A DNA stretch of 64,000 nucleotides from Bacillota bacterium (GTDB lineage Bacteria; Bacillota; Sulfobacillia; Sulfobacillales; Sulfobacillaceae). The stretch covers positions 1 to 64,000 of the forward strand of contig JAIMBD010000006.1 in the NCBI GenBank assembly GCA_023511625.1, written 5' to 3'. Positions 26,208-36,637 of the stretch are shown here, piece after piece. The position numbers and the translations under genes are program-made. How positions within the stretch are numbered: position 1 is the first letter of the stretch; every line of letters starts with the position of its first letter. The notes beneath the pieces were generated by a model. It was not told the DNA's origin. It saw only the letters and a list, made by a program, of their open reading frames with translations, and ran no database searches.

Positions 26208-28655
26208 TCAGAGCTCCAGCGGTTCATAGGAGGCGTCAGGCAGCAGCGGAGCCGACCGCGGGTCGTAGGTATCCACCACGACGAGGTACTCCCGCGCCCG
26301 GGTCAAGGCCACGTACAAAAGCCGTGCCGCTTCCGCCGCTTCCCGCAGTCGGTGCGCCTGCTCCAAGACATCCCACCCGCGGCTTTTCACCCCGCCCAGG
26401 CGCCAGGCCACGGCAGTGCCGTGCGGTTCGCGCAAGAGCGGGCCCAACCGCGCCGAATCTCGGTGCCAGTTGGCCACCACGGCCATCGGCCATTCGAGGC
26501 CCTTGGCGCGGTGGATGGTGGAAACCTTGACGACATCGCCCACCGCTTCGACCTCCGCCTCGGCCTCCGGGTCTTGGCGCAGCACCTTTAGGTACAGCCA
26601 ATCGCAAAACCCCTCCAGGCCCCAGCGGCTGCCCCGGGTGCGGGCCAACTCGCGCAGTTTTTTGAGATTGGCCAAGCCCTGGCGGTCCTGGGCGTCGGCG
26701 AGGCGATCTACCAGTCCGGTTTCCGCCACGGCGGCGTCGAAGTAATCCACGGCCTCCCATTCAAACCGGCGCCGCGACCACGTCCACAGCCGGCGGAGCC
26801 ACGGCCCTGCCGGCCCGGCCTCGGCACCGGCCAGGCTTTCGCGCACCGCGAGGCGACTGAGCGCCAAGGCCGAAAGGTCCAAGCCCACCCAAGGCGACAT
26901 CAGCCACGCCGCGGCCGCCACCAAGTCGTCTGGGTCGAGGACGGCGCGCAAGAGCGCGGCGAAGCCGCGCACCACCTCTTGGCGGAAAAAGCCGATCGAG
27001 CCCAAAGCGGCAAGGGGCACGCCGCATTCGGCAAAGGCGGCCTGAAACTGTTCCAGGCCGGTGCGCGCGGGAACCAGGACGGCGATGTCGCCATAGCGGA
27101 TCGGCCGCTCGCCGCTCGGCTCGAAGACCGGCCAGCCCTCGACCACCGCCTGTTGCACCAGCCGCGCCACGCAGTGCGCCTCTAGGCGGCGGCGGTCGTC
27201 GCGCGTGCCGGCGACGGGCCCTCCCACCACCCGCACCCGTGGCTTGGCCACCGGTCGTTCGCGGACCGCCACCAAGGGGTCAAATCGCGGCCAATACGGC
27301 CGCTCGGGGACCTCGGTGCCGGAGAAGCAGCGGTTGACAAAGGCGAGGATGGCGCCGTCGCTGCGAAAGTTCTGCACGATGGCAAGGCGCATCCCGCCAC
27401 GCTGCTCTACGGCCGCGGCCACTTCGGCGTACGTCTCCACGTCTGCCCCCCGAAACCGATAGATGGATTGCTTGGGGTCGCCGACCGCAAACAGGCGACC
27501 GCCCCCGGAGGAATACGGCTCGGGCGGGTTGACCAGCGCCCAGATGATCGCCACCTGCAGCGGGTCGGTGTCTTGAAACTCGTCCACCATGACCTGAAGC
27601 CAGCGCCGTTGTAGCAGTGCCCGCACTTCGGGCACTTGGTGCAGCAGGCGATGGGTTTCCCGCAGGAGGTCATCGAAGGTCAGCGCCCGCCGCTCCCACC
27701 GCCACTGTCGCCAGAAGGGGACGAAGTCCTCCGCCACCACCGTCAAAAACTGATCTAAGATCCAGGTGGCGACGGCCTCGCGGGCCTCGGACAGGCGCTG
27801 GAAGAACTGCCCGAGCAGGATCTTTTGCTGTCTTAACGCCTCGCGCGGCCGCCAAAGGCGCTGGTTGCCCGCCAACCGAGCCGGCACCTCGACGGCGATC
27901 AGGCGCCGCCAGCGCTCCCGTTCCTCAGCCCCTGCCCACGCCTCCAGCCACTCGCACCACTCGGCGATCTGCTGGGCGCCCGGATCGTCCGGCAAAGCCG
28001 CCTCGCGCGCTTGGTCGGAAAGCCGCTCCAAGACCGGCAGCCACTCGCCGACCAAGCGGTCGCCGTCTGGCGGAGCCACCGCCGGCCGCTCCAGCGGCCA
28101 CGCTTCGCTGGCGGCGCGGCACAGCCGCTCGAGATCGGCTTCTCCGAGGCCAAGGCCGATGAGGGTGTCGAAGGTGGCGACGCTGGACGGTCGCATCCCG
28201 GCATGGAGCCACTGTCGCCACGCCTCTCGCCACCACCGTTCGGCGTCGAATCCATCCAAGACCTCAAAGGGCACGGGCAGCCCGATGCGGCCCCCGAACT
28301 CGGCCAAGATGGCCCGGCACAAGCCGTGGATGGTGGTGATGGGCGCTTTCGGTAGCTCCGCCAGGGCCCTTTGGGCCAAGGCGCCGACCCGGCCGCCGCT
28401 TTGGGCGGCCGCGTGCAACCGCTCTTCGATGCGACCGCGGATTTCCGCCGCCGCCCGCTCCATGAACGTGATGAGTACCAGTGCCGACAGCGGCAGCGCC
28501 TGGCCGAGGACCGCCTGCACGGCGCGGTCTACCAGGAGCGTGGTCTTTCCGGTACCGGCACCGGCTTCCACCAAGATGTCGACATCAAACCGCACCGTGG
28601 CCGCGTGGCGGGCGGGAGCATCCGCCCCGGCCCCCGCCTCTTGGGGCGACGACAT
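26208..28655 (-). CDS. UvrD/RecB-type helicase subunit, AddA-like without nuclease domain
   Basis: An 815-residue SF1A helicase. Walker A is AGAGTGKTT (31-39), then ITFMERAAAEIRGRI (Ia), TTIHGLCRAIL, VDEFQDTDPLQ (motif II), VGDPKQSIYRFRGAD (III), NFRSD (IV), STIHRAKGLEWPMAVV (V) and LLYVALTRAREYLVVV (VI). AddA proteins are normally ~1,200 residues with a C-terminal RecB-type nuclease; here the protein stops about 30 residues after motif VI, so it unwinds but cannot cut. The ATG overlaps the stop of the upstream partner by one base (TGATG). It probably works with that partner on double-strand DNA ends. Confidence 0.88.
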   Translation of the reverse strand: MSSPQEAGAGADAPARHAATVRFDVDILVEAGAGTGKTTLLVDRAVQAVLGQALPLSALVLITFMERAAAEIRGRIEERLHAAAQSGGRVGALAQRALAELPKAPITTIHGLCRAILAEFGGRIGLPVPFEVLDGFDAERWWREAWRQWLHAGMRPSSVATFDTLIGLGLGEADLERLCRAASEAWPLERPAVAPPDGDRLVGEWLPVLERLSDQAREAALPDDPGAQQIAEWCEWLEAWAGAEERERWRRLIAVEVPARLAGNQRLWRPREALRQQKILLGQFFQRLSEAREAVATWILDQFLTVVAEDFVPFWRQWRWERRALTFDDLLRETHRLLHQVPEVRALLQRRWLQVMVDEFQDTDPLQVAIIWALVNPPEPYSSGGGRLFAVGDPKQSIYRFRGADVETYAEVAAAVEQRGGMRLAIVQNFRSDGAILAFVNRCFSGTEVPERPYWPRFDPLVAVRERPVAKPRVRVVGGPVAGTRDDRRRLEAHCVARLVQQAVVEGWPVFEPSGERPIRYGDIAVLVPARTGLEQFQAAFAECGVPLAALGSIGFFRQEVVRGFAALLRAVLDPDDLVAAAAWLMSPWVGLDLSALALSRLAVRESLAGAEAGPAGPWLRRLWTWSRRRFEWEAVDYFDAAVAETGLVDRLADAQDRQGLANLKKLRELARTRGSRWGLEGFCDWLYLKVLRQDPEAEAEVEAVGDVVKVSTIHRAKGLEWPMAVVANWHRDSARLGPLLREPHGTAVAWRLGGVKSRGWDVLEQAHRLREAAEAARLLYVALTRAREYLVVVDTYDPRSAPLLPDASYEPLEL

Positions 28656-31150
28656 CAGGCCTTGCCCCCTTCTCCACCCGATTCGGCGTGGGCGTGCCAC
28701 AGGCGAACCCGTTCGGGGTGCAGGGCAGCTCGGCGTAAAGCCGCCTCGGCCACCCCCGCAGGGCAGACCAGCCGGTAGTCGCAACTGCGACAGGGATCCG
28801 GCCGACCATGGGGCACCGGCCAGAAATGTCCCGCGCGCATCAAGGCCACCATCTCCTGCACCAGCGGTTTTAGCCCAGGCCAGTCGGCATCGGCCCCGAC
28901 GGCCCTCAAGCGAAAGCGATGGCGGGCGCTTAAGCCCATCACCCGCACCGCCACCTTCCGGGGACCGCCGGCATGGCCCAACAGCGCCTCCCGGTACAAA
29001 GCCAGCTGCAGGTTATCTGGCCCCACCTTGATCGGATCCTCCACGTCCCCGGTTTTAAAGTCCACCACTTCGACGGTCCCGTCGGCCAGCCGGTCCAGCC
29101 GGTCCACCCGACCGACTACGCGCACCGCTTCGGCTTCCCACACCACCGGCATCTCGCGCCCGAGATTCTCCCGCCCAACCCACTGGCTCCGTGCCCGCCA
29201 GACGGCCTCGGCCGCCTCGGCCCAAAGCCGGCGCGCGACGGCATCTGCCACCCAGTCCGGGACCCCTTCGGGGGGCGGGTATAGCGCGCGCGCGCGCAGG
29301 ATGCCGTCTCGAATCCCGGCGCGCAAGGCGTCCCAATCCCCTGCCGCCCACAGCCAGTCCGGCAGGCCCGCCAGCGCTTCGTGCACCCAGAGGCCCCGGG
29401 TGGCCGGCGGAACGGCCCAATCTTCCTCGGCGCCGCCTTCTCCGAGGTCGAGCTGATGGCGCAAGAAATAGGCCAAAGGACAGCGCCCGAAGGTCTCGAG
29501 CGCCGACGGGGACAGGGTCGCCGGCAAGGGCCACGGCCCGACTTCGCCCGGCCACTGGTCCGAGGGGGCTGTCGGTACCGGCTGCCCCGACTGGGCAGCC
29601 GGATACGACCTCTCGGGCCAGGGCGGTGCCTGAGGAGCCCCGGGAGGCAAGCGGACGCGGCCGTCGGCACCGGCTAGCGCCACCACCACCAGCGCCTGAG
29701 CCCCCAAGACGGTGGCCTGCAAGGCCGCCCGCGCTCGATCCTCGTGGTCCCATCCCACTGCCGCCAACCACGGGTTTAAGACCCCACCCCCATCCGCCTC
29801 ACGGCGCCCCACCCAGATCACGGCCGGCCGCGTAAGCCCGTCGAGGGCGTCCCAAGGCAGCCCCCAGACGGCCTCCGGCGGCGGCGCCGTCACCGGGTCG
29901 GAAAACGGCTGCTGCAACAAGGCCTGCCGTTCCGGAAAGGGGGGAAAGAAAGCAGCGGGCAGCCGCTGCCAGGCCACCACCCGTCGCCGCAAAAGCTCCC
30001 AGCTGTCCCCGGCGCCTACCACGGCTGCTGCCTCTTCGATCCACCGGGCCACTTGGCCCCAGTCTTCCGCGGCTTCCCCCCGCGCCCACCATCGGGCCAT
30101 CCAGTCTAGGCGTTCCCGAGCCGGGGCCCACTGCCGTAAGCGCTCTCGCCATCGGGCCGGGTCCCGTCGCAAGGCTTGGCCGGTTTGGGCGTCCACCGTC
30201 ACCCCCATGCGGTCGAGCCATGCCAATACGTCCCGGCGCCCGGCGCGACCTTGTGCCACCTCCGTCCACCCGCGCCAAAGCCGCCATCCGCGCCCAGGCA
30301 GCTTGGCGTCGCCCACGGCCCAGGCGGCCCAACCCAGGCGGTGCGCCCATCGGCCCACCTCGGCCACCCCCAAGGGATCCTCCTCCACCACCAGCACCTC
30401 GCCCGGTCCGTACCCAAACTCCCGATGCAACGCCGCAACCACGTCGGCCACGGATTCAAAGAGGTCGGCTGCATCCCGCACGGCCAAGGTCCAGGCGCGC
30501 GGGGGGGGAGCCGACTCCAGGCGCCGGACCTGGGCCCGGGCCAAGGGGCGCGGCAGGTCCCTAAGGCTTTCGGGTCCCGTCGGCCACAGCCACCAGACGG
30601 AACGGCGCCGCCCCCACCGCGCCAACATGGCGTAAAAGCCCTCGGACATCGAGGAAAATCCGTAGAGGCAAAGCGGCCCCGTGGCCAATCGGTCGGCGTC
30701 CGCATATTGATACACCCGACCCGGTATCCACAGGTCCTCTGGCAGCACCTGCTTCACCCACTCCCACAACGTCCGCCAGAGGGGGAAGGCGCGCAGCAGC
30801 TCCCGGCGGAGGCGGGGTTCGCCATCGACCAACGCCAGGGCCTCGAGCAGGGCACTGGCAAATCCGGGCGCACCGTGGCCCGGCATTGCATTTACAATGG
30901 AGGAGGGCAGGCCCGAAGCCAAGCCCAGTTCCCACCCCTGCGGCGCCAAGGCTCCCGGAGACGGGAGCAGGTGCGGCAGGACGTCGTCCCACACCGCCAC
31001 CGGCAGGGTGGGACGCGCCGCGCGCAAGGCGGTCGCAAGCCAGGGATGGGCGGCAATGGTTAAGGGGGGACCCGCGGCATCGGAAGGCAAGTGGTCGCGC
31101 CAGAATGCCAAGAGGGCCGATGCCGTCCCCGTCACCACCGTGACCCCCAC
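28655..31150 (-). CDS. AddB-like nuclease subunit with inactive N-terminal helicase
   Basis: An 831-residue protein. The C-terminal third is an AddB-type PD-(D/E)xK nuclease with VDFKTG (~696-701) and QLALYREALL, plus four cysteines placed for an iron-sulphur staple: C557 in GRCPLAYFLRHQL and C787/C790/C796 in CRSCDYRLVCP. AddB proteins are usually ~1,100-1,200 residues; this one is shorter. The N-terminus starts VVTGTASALLAF, where an ATP-binding loop would read GxxGxGKT, so Walker A is absent and the helicase part is structural. Together with the downstream nuclease-free helicase this makes a split complex. The GTG start has AAAGGGGGAACC before it. Confidence 0.8.
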   Translation of the reverse strand: MGVTVVTGTASALLAFWRDHLPSDAAGPPLTIAAHPWLATALRAARPTLPVAVWDDVLPHLLPSPGALAPQGWELGLASGLPSSIVNAMPGHGAPGFASALLEALALVDGEPRLRRELLRAFPLWRTLWEWVKQVLPEDLWIPGRVYQYADADRLATGPLCLYGFSSMSEGFYAMLARWGRRRSVWWLWPTGPESLRDLPRPLARAQVRRLESAPPPRAWTLAVRDAADLFESVADVVAALHREFGYGPGEVLVVEEDPLGVAEVGRWAHRLGWAAWAVGDAKLPGRGWRLWRGWTEVAQGRAGRRDVLAWLDRMGVTVDAQTGQALRRDPARWRERLRQWAPARERLDWMARWWARGEAAEDWGQVARWIEEAAAVVGAGDSWELLRRRVVAWQRLPAAFFPPFPERQALLQQPFSDPVTAPPPEAVWGLPWDALDGLTRPAVIWVGRREADGGGVLNPWLAAVGWDHEDRARAALQATVLGAQALVVVALAGADGRVRLPPGAPQAPPWPERSYPAAQSGQPVPTAPSDQWPGEVGPWPLPATLSPSALETFGRCPLAYFLRHQLDLGEGGAEEDWAVPPATRGLWVHEALAGLPDWLWAAGDWDALRAGIRDGILRARALYPPPEGVPDWVADAVARRLWAEAAEAVWRARSQWVGRENLGREMPVVWEAEAVRVVGRVDRLDRLADGTVEVVDFKTGDVEDPIKVGPDNLQLALYREALLGHAGGPRKVAVRVMGLSARHRFRLRAVGADADWPGLKPLVQEMVALMRAGHFWPVPHGRPDPCRSCDYRLVCPAGVAEAALRRAALHPERVRLWHAHAESGGEGGKA

Positions 31151-31215
31151 CGTGGGTTCCCCCTTTCGCGAAGGCTGTCTCGGGCCATCCCGGCGATCGG
31201 ACAGGAGGGAGAGCG

Positions 31216-32082
31216 ATGGAGCCGATTCGTCTCATTGCATGCGATCTCGACGGGACCCTCCTCGACCCGGAGGCCAATCCTAGGCCGGCGAGTGCCGCTC
31301 GCTTGCGAGAGCTCGCTCGCGAGGGGGTGCTGGTGGCACTCGCCACCGGTCGCAGCTGGCGCACGGCGCTCAAAATCCAGCAGGAAATCGGCATCCGCGG
31401 TCCCATCATCGCCCACAACGGCGCCTACCTGTTCGACACCGCACACGAAAAGGATCTGTACCGGCGCGCCGTCGCCCTCGGCCAAGCCCGCCGCATGTTG
31501 GCCTGGGCCGACGATATGGGTATTATGCTGCGGTGCTACCTCGGGTTTCAACACCCGGTCTACTTCAACCGGTTCACAGAGGCCCACCGCAAGCATTGGC
31601 TTAGGCCCGAAGACCGCGAGGTCCCAGGCCTCCACCGCGTCCTGCCGCTCGGGCCGCTAGAGATGTTCCTCTTCGGCACCTATGAGGTCGACCTGTTCAT
31701 CGAGCGGTGGGGCCTGCGCGGTCCCGGATATGAGTTGAGCGTCTTCCAGCACGGGGAGGCCCGCGAGGTCAACGTCTGCGCCCCCCTGGTGGACAAGGTG
31801 GAAGCCCTGGCCGCGCTCTGTCGCCACTGGCACATCGCGCCCGACGAGGTGCTGGCCATTGGCGACGGCAGCAACGATGTGCGCATGTTACGCTGGGCCA
31901 AGGCCAGCGTAGCCGTGGGCGGAGGCAGCCCCTTGGCCCAGGCGGCTGCCCGGTATGTCACCCATAACCCAGACCTAGAACCCGTGGAGGAGGCCTTGCG
32001 GTGGGCCGAGCGAACCTACCGCTTTGCCGCCCGGCCCCTTCGGGCCGTGGGCGAACCGGCCTGGGCGCTGGGCGGAGAGTGA
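31216..32082 (+). CDS. HAD-superfamily Cof-type phosphatase
   Basis: 288 residues of the HAD IIB class, which hydrolyse phosphate from sugars, flavins or nucleotides. Motif I is LIACDLDGTLLDP, motif II ALATGRS, the C2 cap lies in the middle, and motif IV is AIGDGSNDVRML with VAVGGG after it. All catalytic Asp residues are kept. ATG preceded by GGAGGGAGAGCG. It is a single plus-strand gene between minus-strand units; substrate unknown. A riboflavin-related phosphatase is possible by family but unsupported by context. Confidence 0.87.
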   Translation: MEPIRLIACDLDGTLLDPEANPRPASAARLRELAREGVLVALATGRSWRTALKIQQEIGIRGPIIAHNGAYLFDTAHEKDLYRRAVALGQARRMLAWADDMGIMLRCYLGFQHPVYFNRFTEAHRKHWLRPEDREVPGLHRVLPLGPLEMFLFGTYEVDLFIERWGLRGPGYELSVFQHGEAREVNVCAPLVDKVEALAALCRHWHIAPDEVLAIGDGSNDVRMLRWAKASVAVGGGSPLAQAAARYVTHNPDLEPVEEALRWAERTYRFAARPLRAVGEPAWALGGE

Positions 32083-32084
32083 GG

Positions 32085-33356
32085 TCACGCCAGCGGGCGG
32101 ATCACGGAGACGGCGCAGTGGGCGGGATCCAAAAGCTCCCGGCGCACGGCCTCCACCTGTTCCAGCGTTACCGCCTGCAACACATCGGGGTAGCGAAAGC
32201 AGTCGATGCCGCGAAAGTAGAGGTGGTTGACCCAGTACGCCAATTCCTCGGGGTTTTGAAAGAGCGCTACGTAGCCTCCGAGTTCTTTGCGCTTGATCCG
32301 CTCTAAGTCGGCAGCGGTCAGGGGAGCCCGCGGCAGCTCTTCGACAAGGATGGCCTCCAGCCGATCGGGGTCCGGCGTCTCGCCCCCGAGAGCCGCGAAG
32401 GCAAAGGTGGCCTCGTGGCTGTAGCGCGCGGCGAACCGGTCGTTGATCAGGCCTTCGCGGTACAGCCGCTCGTACAGCGCGCTCGATGGGCCCACCAACA
32501 TCCCGAGCGCCAGCCCCGCCGCCACCTCGCGGGTAAGCGGAGGCCATCCCGGCCGGTCCGGACGGTCCTTGTATCCCACGAGCAACAGCGGCCGCGCCAC
32601 TGCCATGCGGTGCTCGACCCGCGGCGCCGCCACGGCCTCGGGCTCTTCGGGAAACCAGCGGGCGATGGCCCCTTGGCGGACGTAGCCTTTTGCCGCTTGA
32701 TTGGCCCTGACTGCCTCCACCACCGCTTCAGGGTCGACGTCCCCGATGACCAAAAGCATCATGTTGCTGGGATGGTAGAAAGTGCCGTAACACCGATACA
32801 GCGCCTCCGGAGTGATGGTGCGAATCGACTCCACCGTGCCGGCGATGTCGATGCGGGCGGGATGACGCTGGTACAAGGCGCGCATGAGGTGCGAGTGCAG
32901 CCGGTCCTGCGGCATATCGAGGTACATGCGGATCTCTTGCTCGATGATCCCCTTCTCCTTCTCCACGTTCTCCGGCGTGAAGTAGGGACGCTGCACGAAG
33001 TCGAGCAGGATGGTCAGCGCCTCGTAGAAGTGCTGGGTGGTGGCGAAAAGGTAGGTGGTGGTGGTGTAGTCGGTGTAGGCGTTGGCTGACGCCCCGAGTG
33101 CGGCGAAGTCGTCGAACACGTCCCCGCCCTCCGGTTTCTCGAACATCTTGTGCTCGAGGAAGTGGGCGATTCCGTCCGGTACCGTCACCGGCTCCTCCCC
33201 AGGCGGCTGAAAGTGGTTGTCGATCGACCCGTAATGGGTGGTAAACGTGGCGTAGGCCTTCTTGAACCCGGGCCGAGGGATGACCGTGACCACCAGTCCC
33301 GACTCCAGCGTCTGTTGGACCAAAACCTCTTGCAACAACGGCGCTTCGTAGCGCAT
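32085..33356 (-). CDS. ymfH: M16-family zinc peptidase, YmfH type
   Basis: 423 residues of pitrilysin/M16 fold with the inverted zinc motif HFLEH near residue 65 and the third ligand in the EKGIIEQEI helix. FEKPEGGDVFDDFAALGASANAYT is typical of the bacterial YmfH group (NCBI 'YfmH'), which with YmfF is associated with the 5-aminopentanol modification of elongation factor P in Bacillus. The catalytic subunit lies directly after its inactive partner, 29 bases apart, on the same strand. The reductase YmfI of the Bacillus locus is not here. Confidence 0.85.
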   Translation of the reverse strand: MRYEAPLLQEVLVQQTLESGLVVTVIPRPGFKKAYATFTTHYGSIDNHFQPPGEEPVTVPDGIAHFLEHKMFEKPEGGDVFDDFAALGASANAYTDYTTTTYLFATTQHFYEALTILLDFVQRPYFTPENVEKEKGIIEQEIRMYLDMPQDRLHSHLMRALYQRHPARIDIAGTVESIRTITPEALYRCYGTFYHPSNMMLLVIGDVDPEAVVEAVRANQAAKGYVRQGAIARWFPEEPEAVAAPRVEHRMAVARPLLLVGYKDRPDRPGWPPLTREVAAGLALGMLVGPSSALYERLYREGLINDRFAARYSHEATFAFAALGGETPDPDRLEAILVEELPRAPLTAADLERIKRKELGGYVALFQNPEELAYWVNHLYFRGIDCFRYPDVLQAVTLEQVEAVRRELLDPAHCAVSVIRPLA

Positions 33357-33385
33357 CCTGTTCTCCCCCTCGCCGCCAGAACCCG

Positions 33386-34690
33386 CTACGCCTCGCGGGT
33401 GAGAAAGTAGGTGGTATCCAGGGCCACGCCCTCGGCCACGCGGGCGATGTCTTCGCGGCGCACGCGGCTCAGCGCTTCAATCAAGGCCGGGCCGCTCCAT
33501 CCTCCGCCCACCAGCGCCTCTTCTAGTTGTCGCCCGATCAAGAGGTCAGGGGCATCGTGTTCCGCCTCGATCTCGTTGCGATACGCCTCGAAGGTAAAGG
33601 CCAGCTCCTGCTCGGTCACGGCCCCGGCCGCCATCGCCTCCACGGCCTCGCGGATGAGGCGGCGCACGGTCTCGTAATGGGCGAACTCAATGCCGGCCCC
33701 CACCGTCATCAGCCCGAGCGCCCCGTCCAACCGCGCGTACGCGTAATAGGCCATGCTGTGCTTTTCGCGCACGTTGACGAACAGTTTGGAGTGGGGGAAA
33801 CCGCCTAACACCCCGGCGTACATCAGCAAGGCCGGAAAATCTGGCGCGGCCGCCGTCCTTCCCGTGGCATAGGCCTGAAGCAGCTTGCCCTGACTGACCG
33901 CTTGCCGTTCGATGACCTCCGCCTCCCGATGCCATGGCTCATACGGCGCCAAGGGGTCCAAGGCCACGGCCGCACCGGAGTCTTCTCCCACGCGCCCCAA
34001 AAACGCCTCCAGGGTGGCCGGCTCCACCTCGCCCACCGCCAGCACCATCAAGGGGCGGGTCTGTCGCACCGTTTCGTAGTAGGCGTACAGGCTTTGGGCA
34101 TCGATGGCGGCCAAGTCCTCGGGCCGCCCCCACTTCCGAATCCCAAACCGGCGGCCTTCCGCCACCGCTTCCAACAGGCGCACGGCGGCATACTGCCCCT
34201 TGTCGTTGATCACGCCCTCCATCCGGCGCTGCAACAGGGCCTTCTCTTCTTCCACCACCGCCGCGTCAAACGCGCGATCGCCGACCGTCAAGGGATGGCG
34301 CATGACCTCTTCCAGGAAATCGAGCCCGGCCGCCACCGTGTCCGGGTGGCCCGGCAAGAAGCGGCCGTGGACCACATCGAGGTGAAAGGAGAGTAATTGG
34401 CGGTCGGCCACCTTGCCAACCTCGGCCCGAAAGTGCGCCCCGTACAACTCCTCGAGCCGCTGCCAGAGGGCGCGAGTGGTGGTCCACCGACGGGTGGCCC
34501 GGCGTAAGACCGCTGGGATGAGCGCCCCCATGGCCGCCTCCGCCGAAGACAAGGGGTTCACCCAGACCGCGTGCAGGCTGACCGTCTTGAAGCGATCAGT
34601 GCCGTAACAGTACCACGCCCCGCGGCCGCGCCGGCCGCCGACGAAACCGGCTAAAGCCGCTCCCGGTTGAGACCACGCCTCCTTGCCCAC
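33386..34690 (-). CDS. ymfF: M16-family protein, YmfF type (non-catalytic)
   Basis: 434 residues of M16 fold lacking any HxxEH motif, like the non-catalytic partner of M16B pairs. It keeps the substrate-clamp region (FPHSKLFVNVREKHSMAYYAY), typical of the second M16 domain. GTG start with GGAGGGAGCGC before it. Paired with the active YmfH downstream; together they would form a heterodimeric peptidase. Named by pairing and fold (NCBI label 'YfmF'), moderately sure. Confidence 0.8.
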   Translation of the reverse strand: MGKEAWSQPGAALAGFVGGRRGRGAWYCYGTDRFKTVSLHAVWVNPLSSAEAAMGALIPAVLRRATRRWTTTRALWQRLEELYGAHFRAEVGKVADRQLLSFHLDVVHGRFLPGHPDTVAAGLDFLEEVMRHPLTVGDRAFDAAVVEEEKALLQRRMEGVINDKGQYAAVRLLEAVAEGRRFGIRKWGRPEDLAAIDAQSLYAYYETVRQTRPLMVLAVGEVEPATLEAFLGRVGEDSGAAVALDPLAPYEPWHREAEVIERQAVSQGKLLQAYATGRTAAAPDFPALLMYAGVLGGFPHSKLFVNVREKHSMAYYAYARLDGALGLMTVGAGIEFAHYETVRRLIREAVEAMAAGAVTEQELAFTFEAYRNEIEAEHDAPDLLIGRQLEEALVGGGWSGPALIEALSRVRREDIARVAEGVALDTTYFLTREA

Positions 34691-34749
34691 GCGCTCCCTC
34701 CTCGCCCTCAGGCGCCGCCCTCCATAGCCGGTCGGTGGGGCCAGCGCCG

Positions 34750-36570
<1,821 letters not shown>

Positions 36571-36628
36571 CGGATCCCCCTCCCCCACCCCAAACCAAGC
36601 CCTGCCATTCCACGGGCAGGGTCAACCT

Positions 36629-36637
36629 ATTATAGCA
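36629..36637 (-). promoter_or_regulatory. Extended -10 promoter of ftsH with 5' hairpin
   Basis: TGC-TATAAT on the minus strand, a perfect -10 hexamer with the TG extension. The transcript would begin near 36622 and at once form a hairpin, CCCTGCC pairing with GGCAGGG (about 36600-36620), ahead of the ribosome site. The role of the hairpin (stability or regulation) is unknown. Confidence 0.6.

Noticed and set aside
30885-30910. TTGCATTTACAATGGAGGAGG, promoter- and ribosome-site-like, on the plus strand
   Set aside because: Lies within the conserved coding sequence of the AddB-like gene on the other strand, with no plus-strand gene after it.
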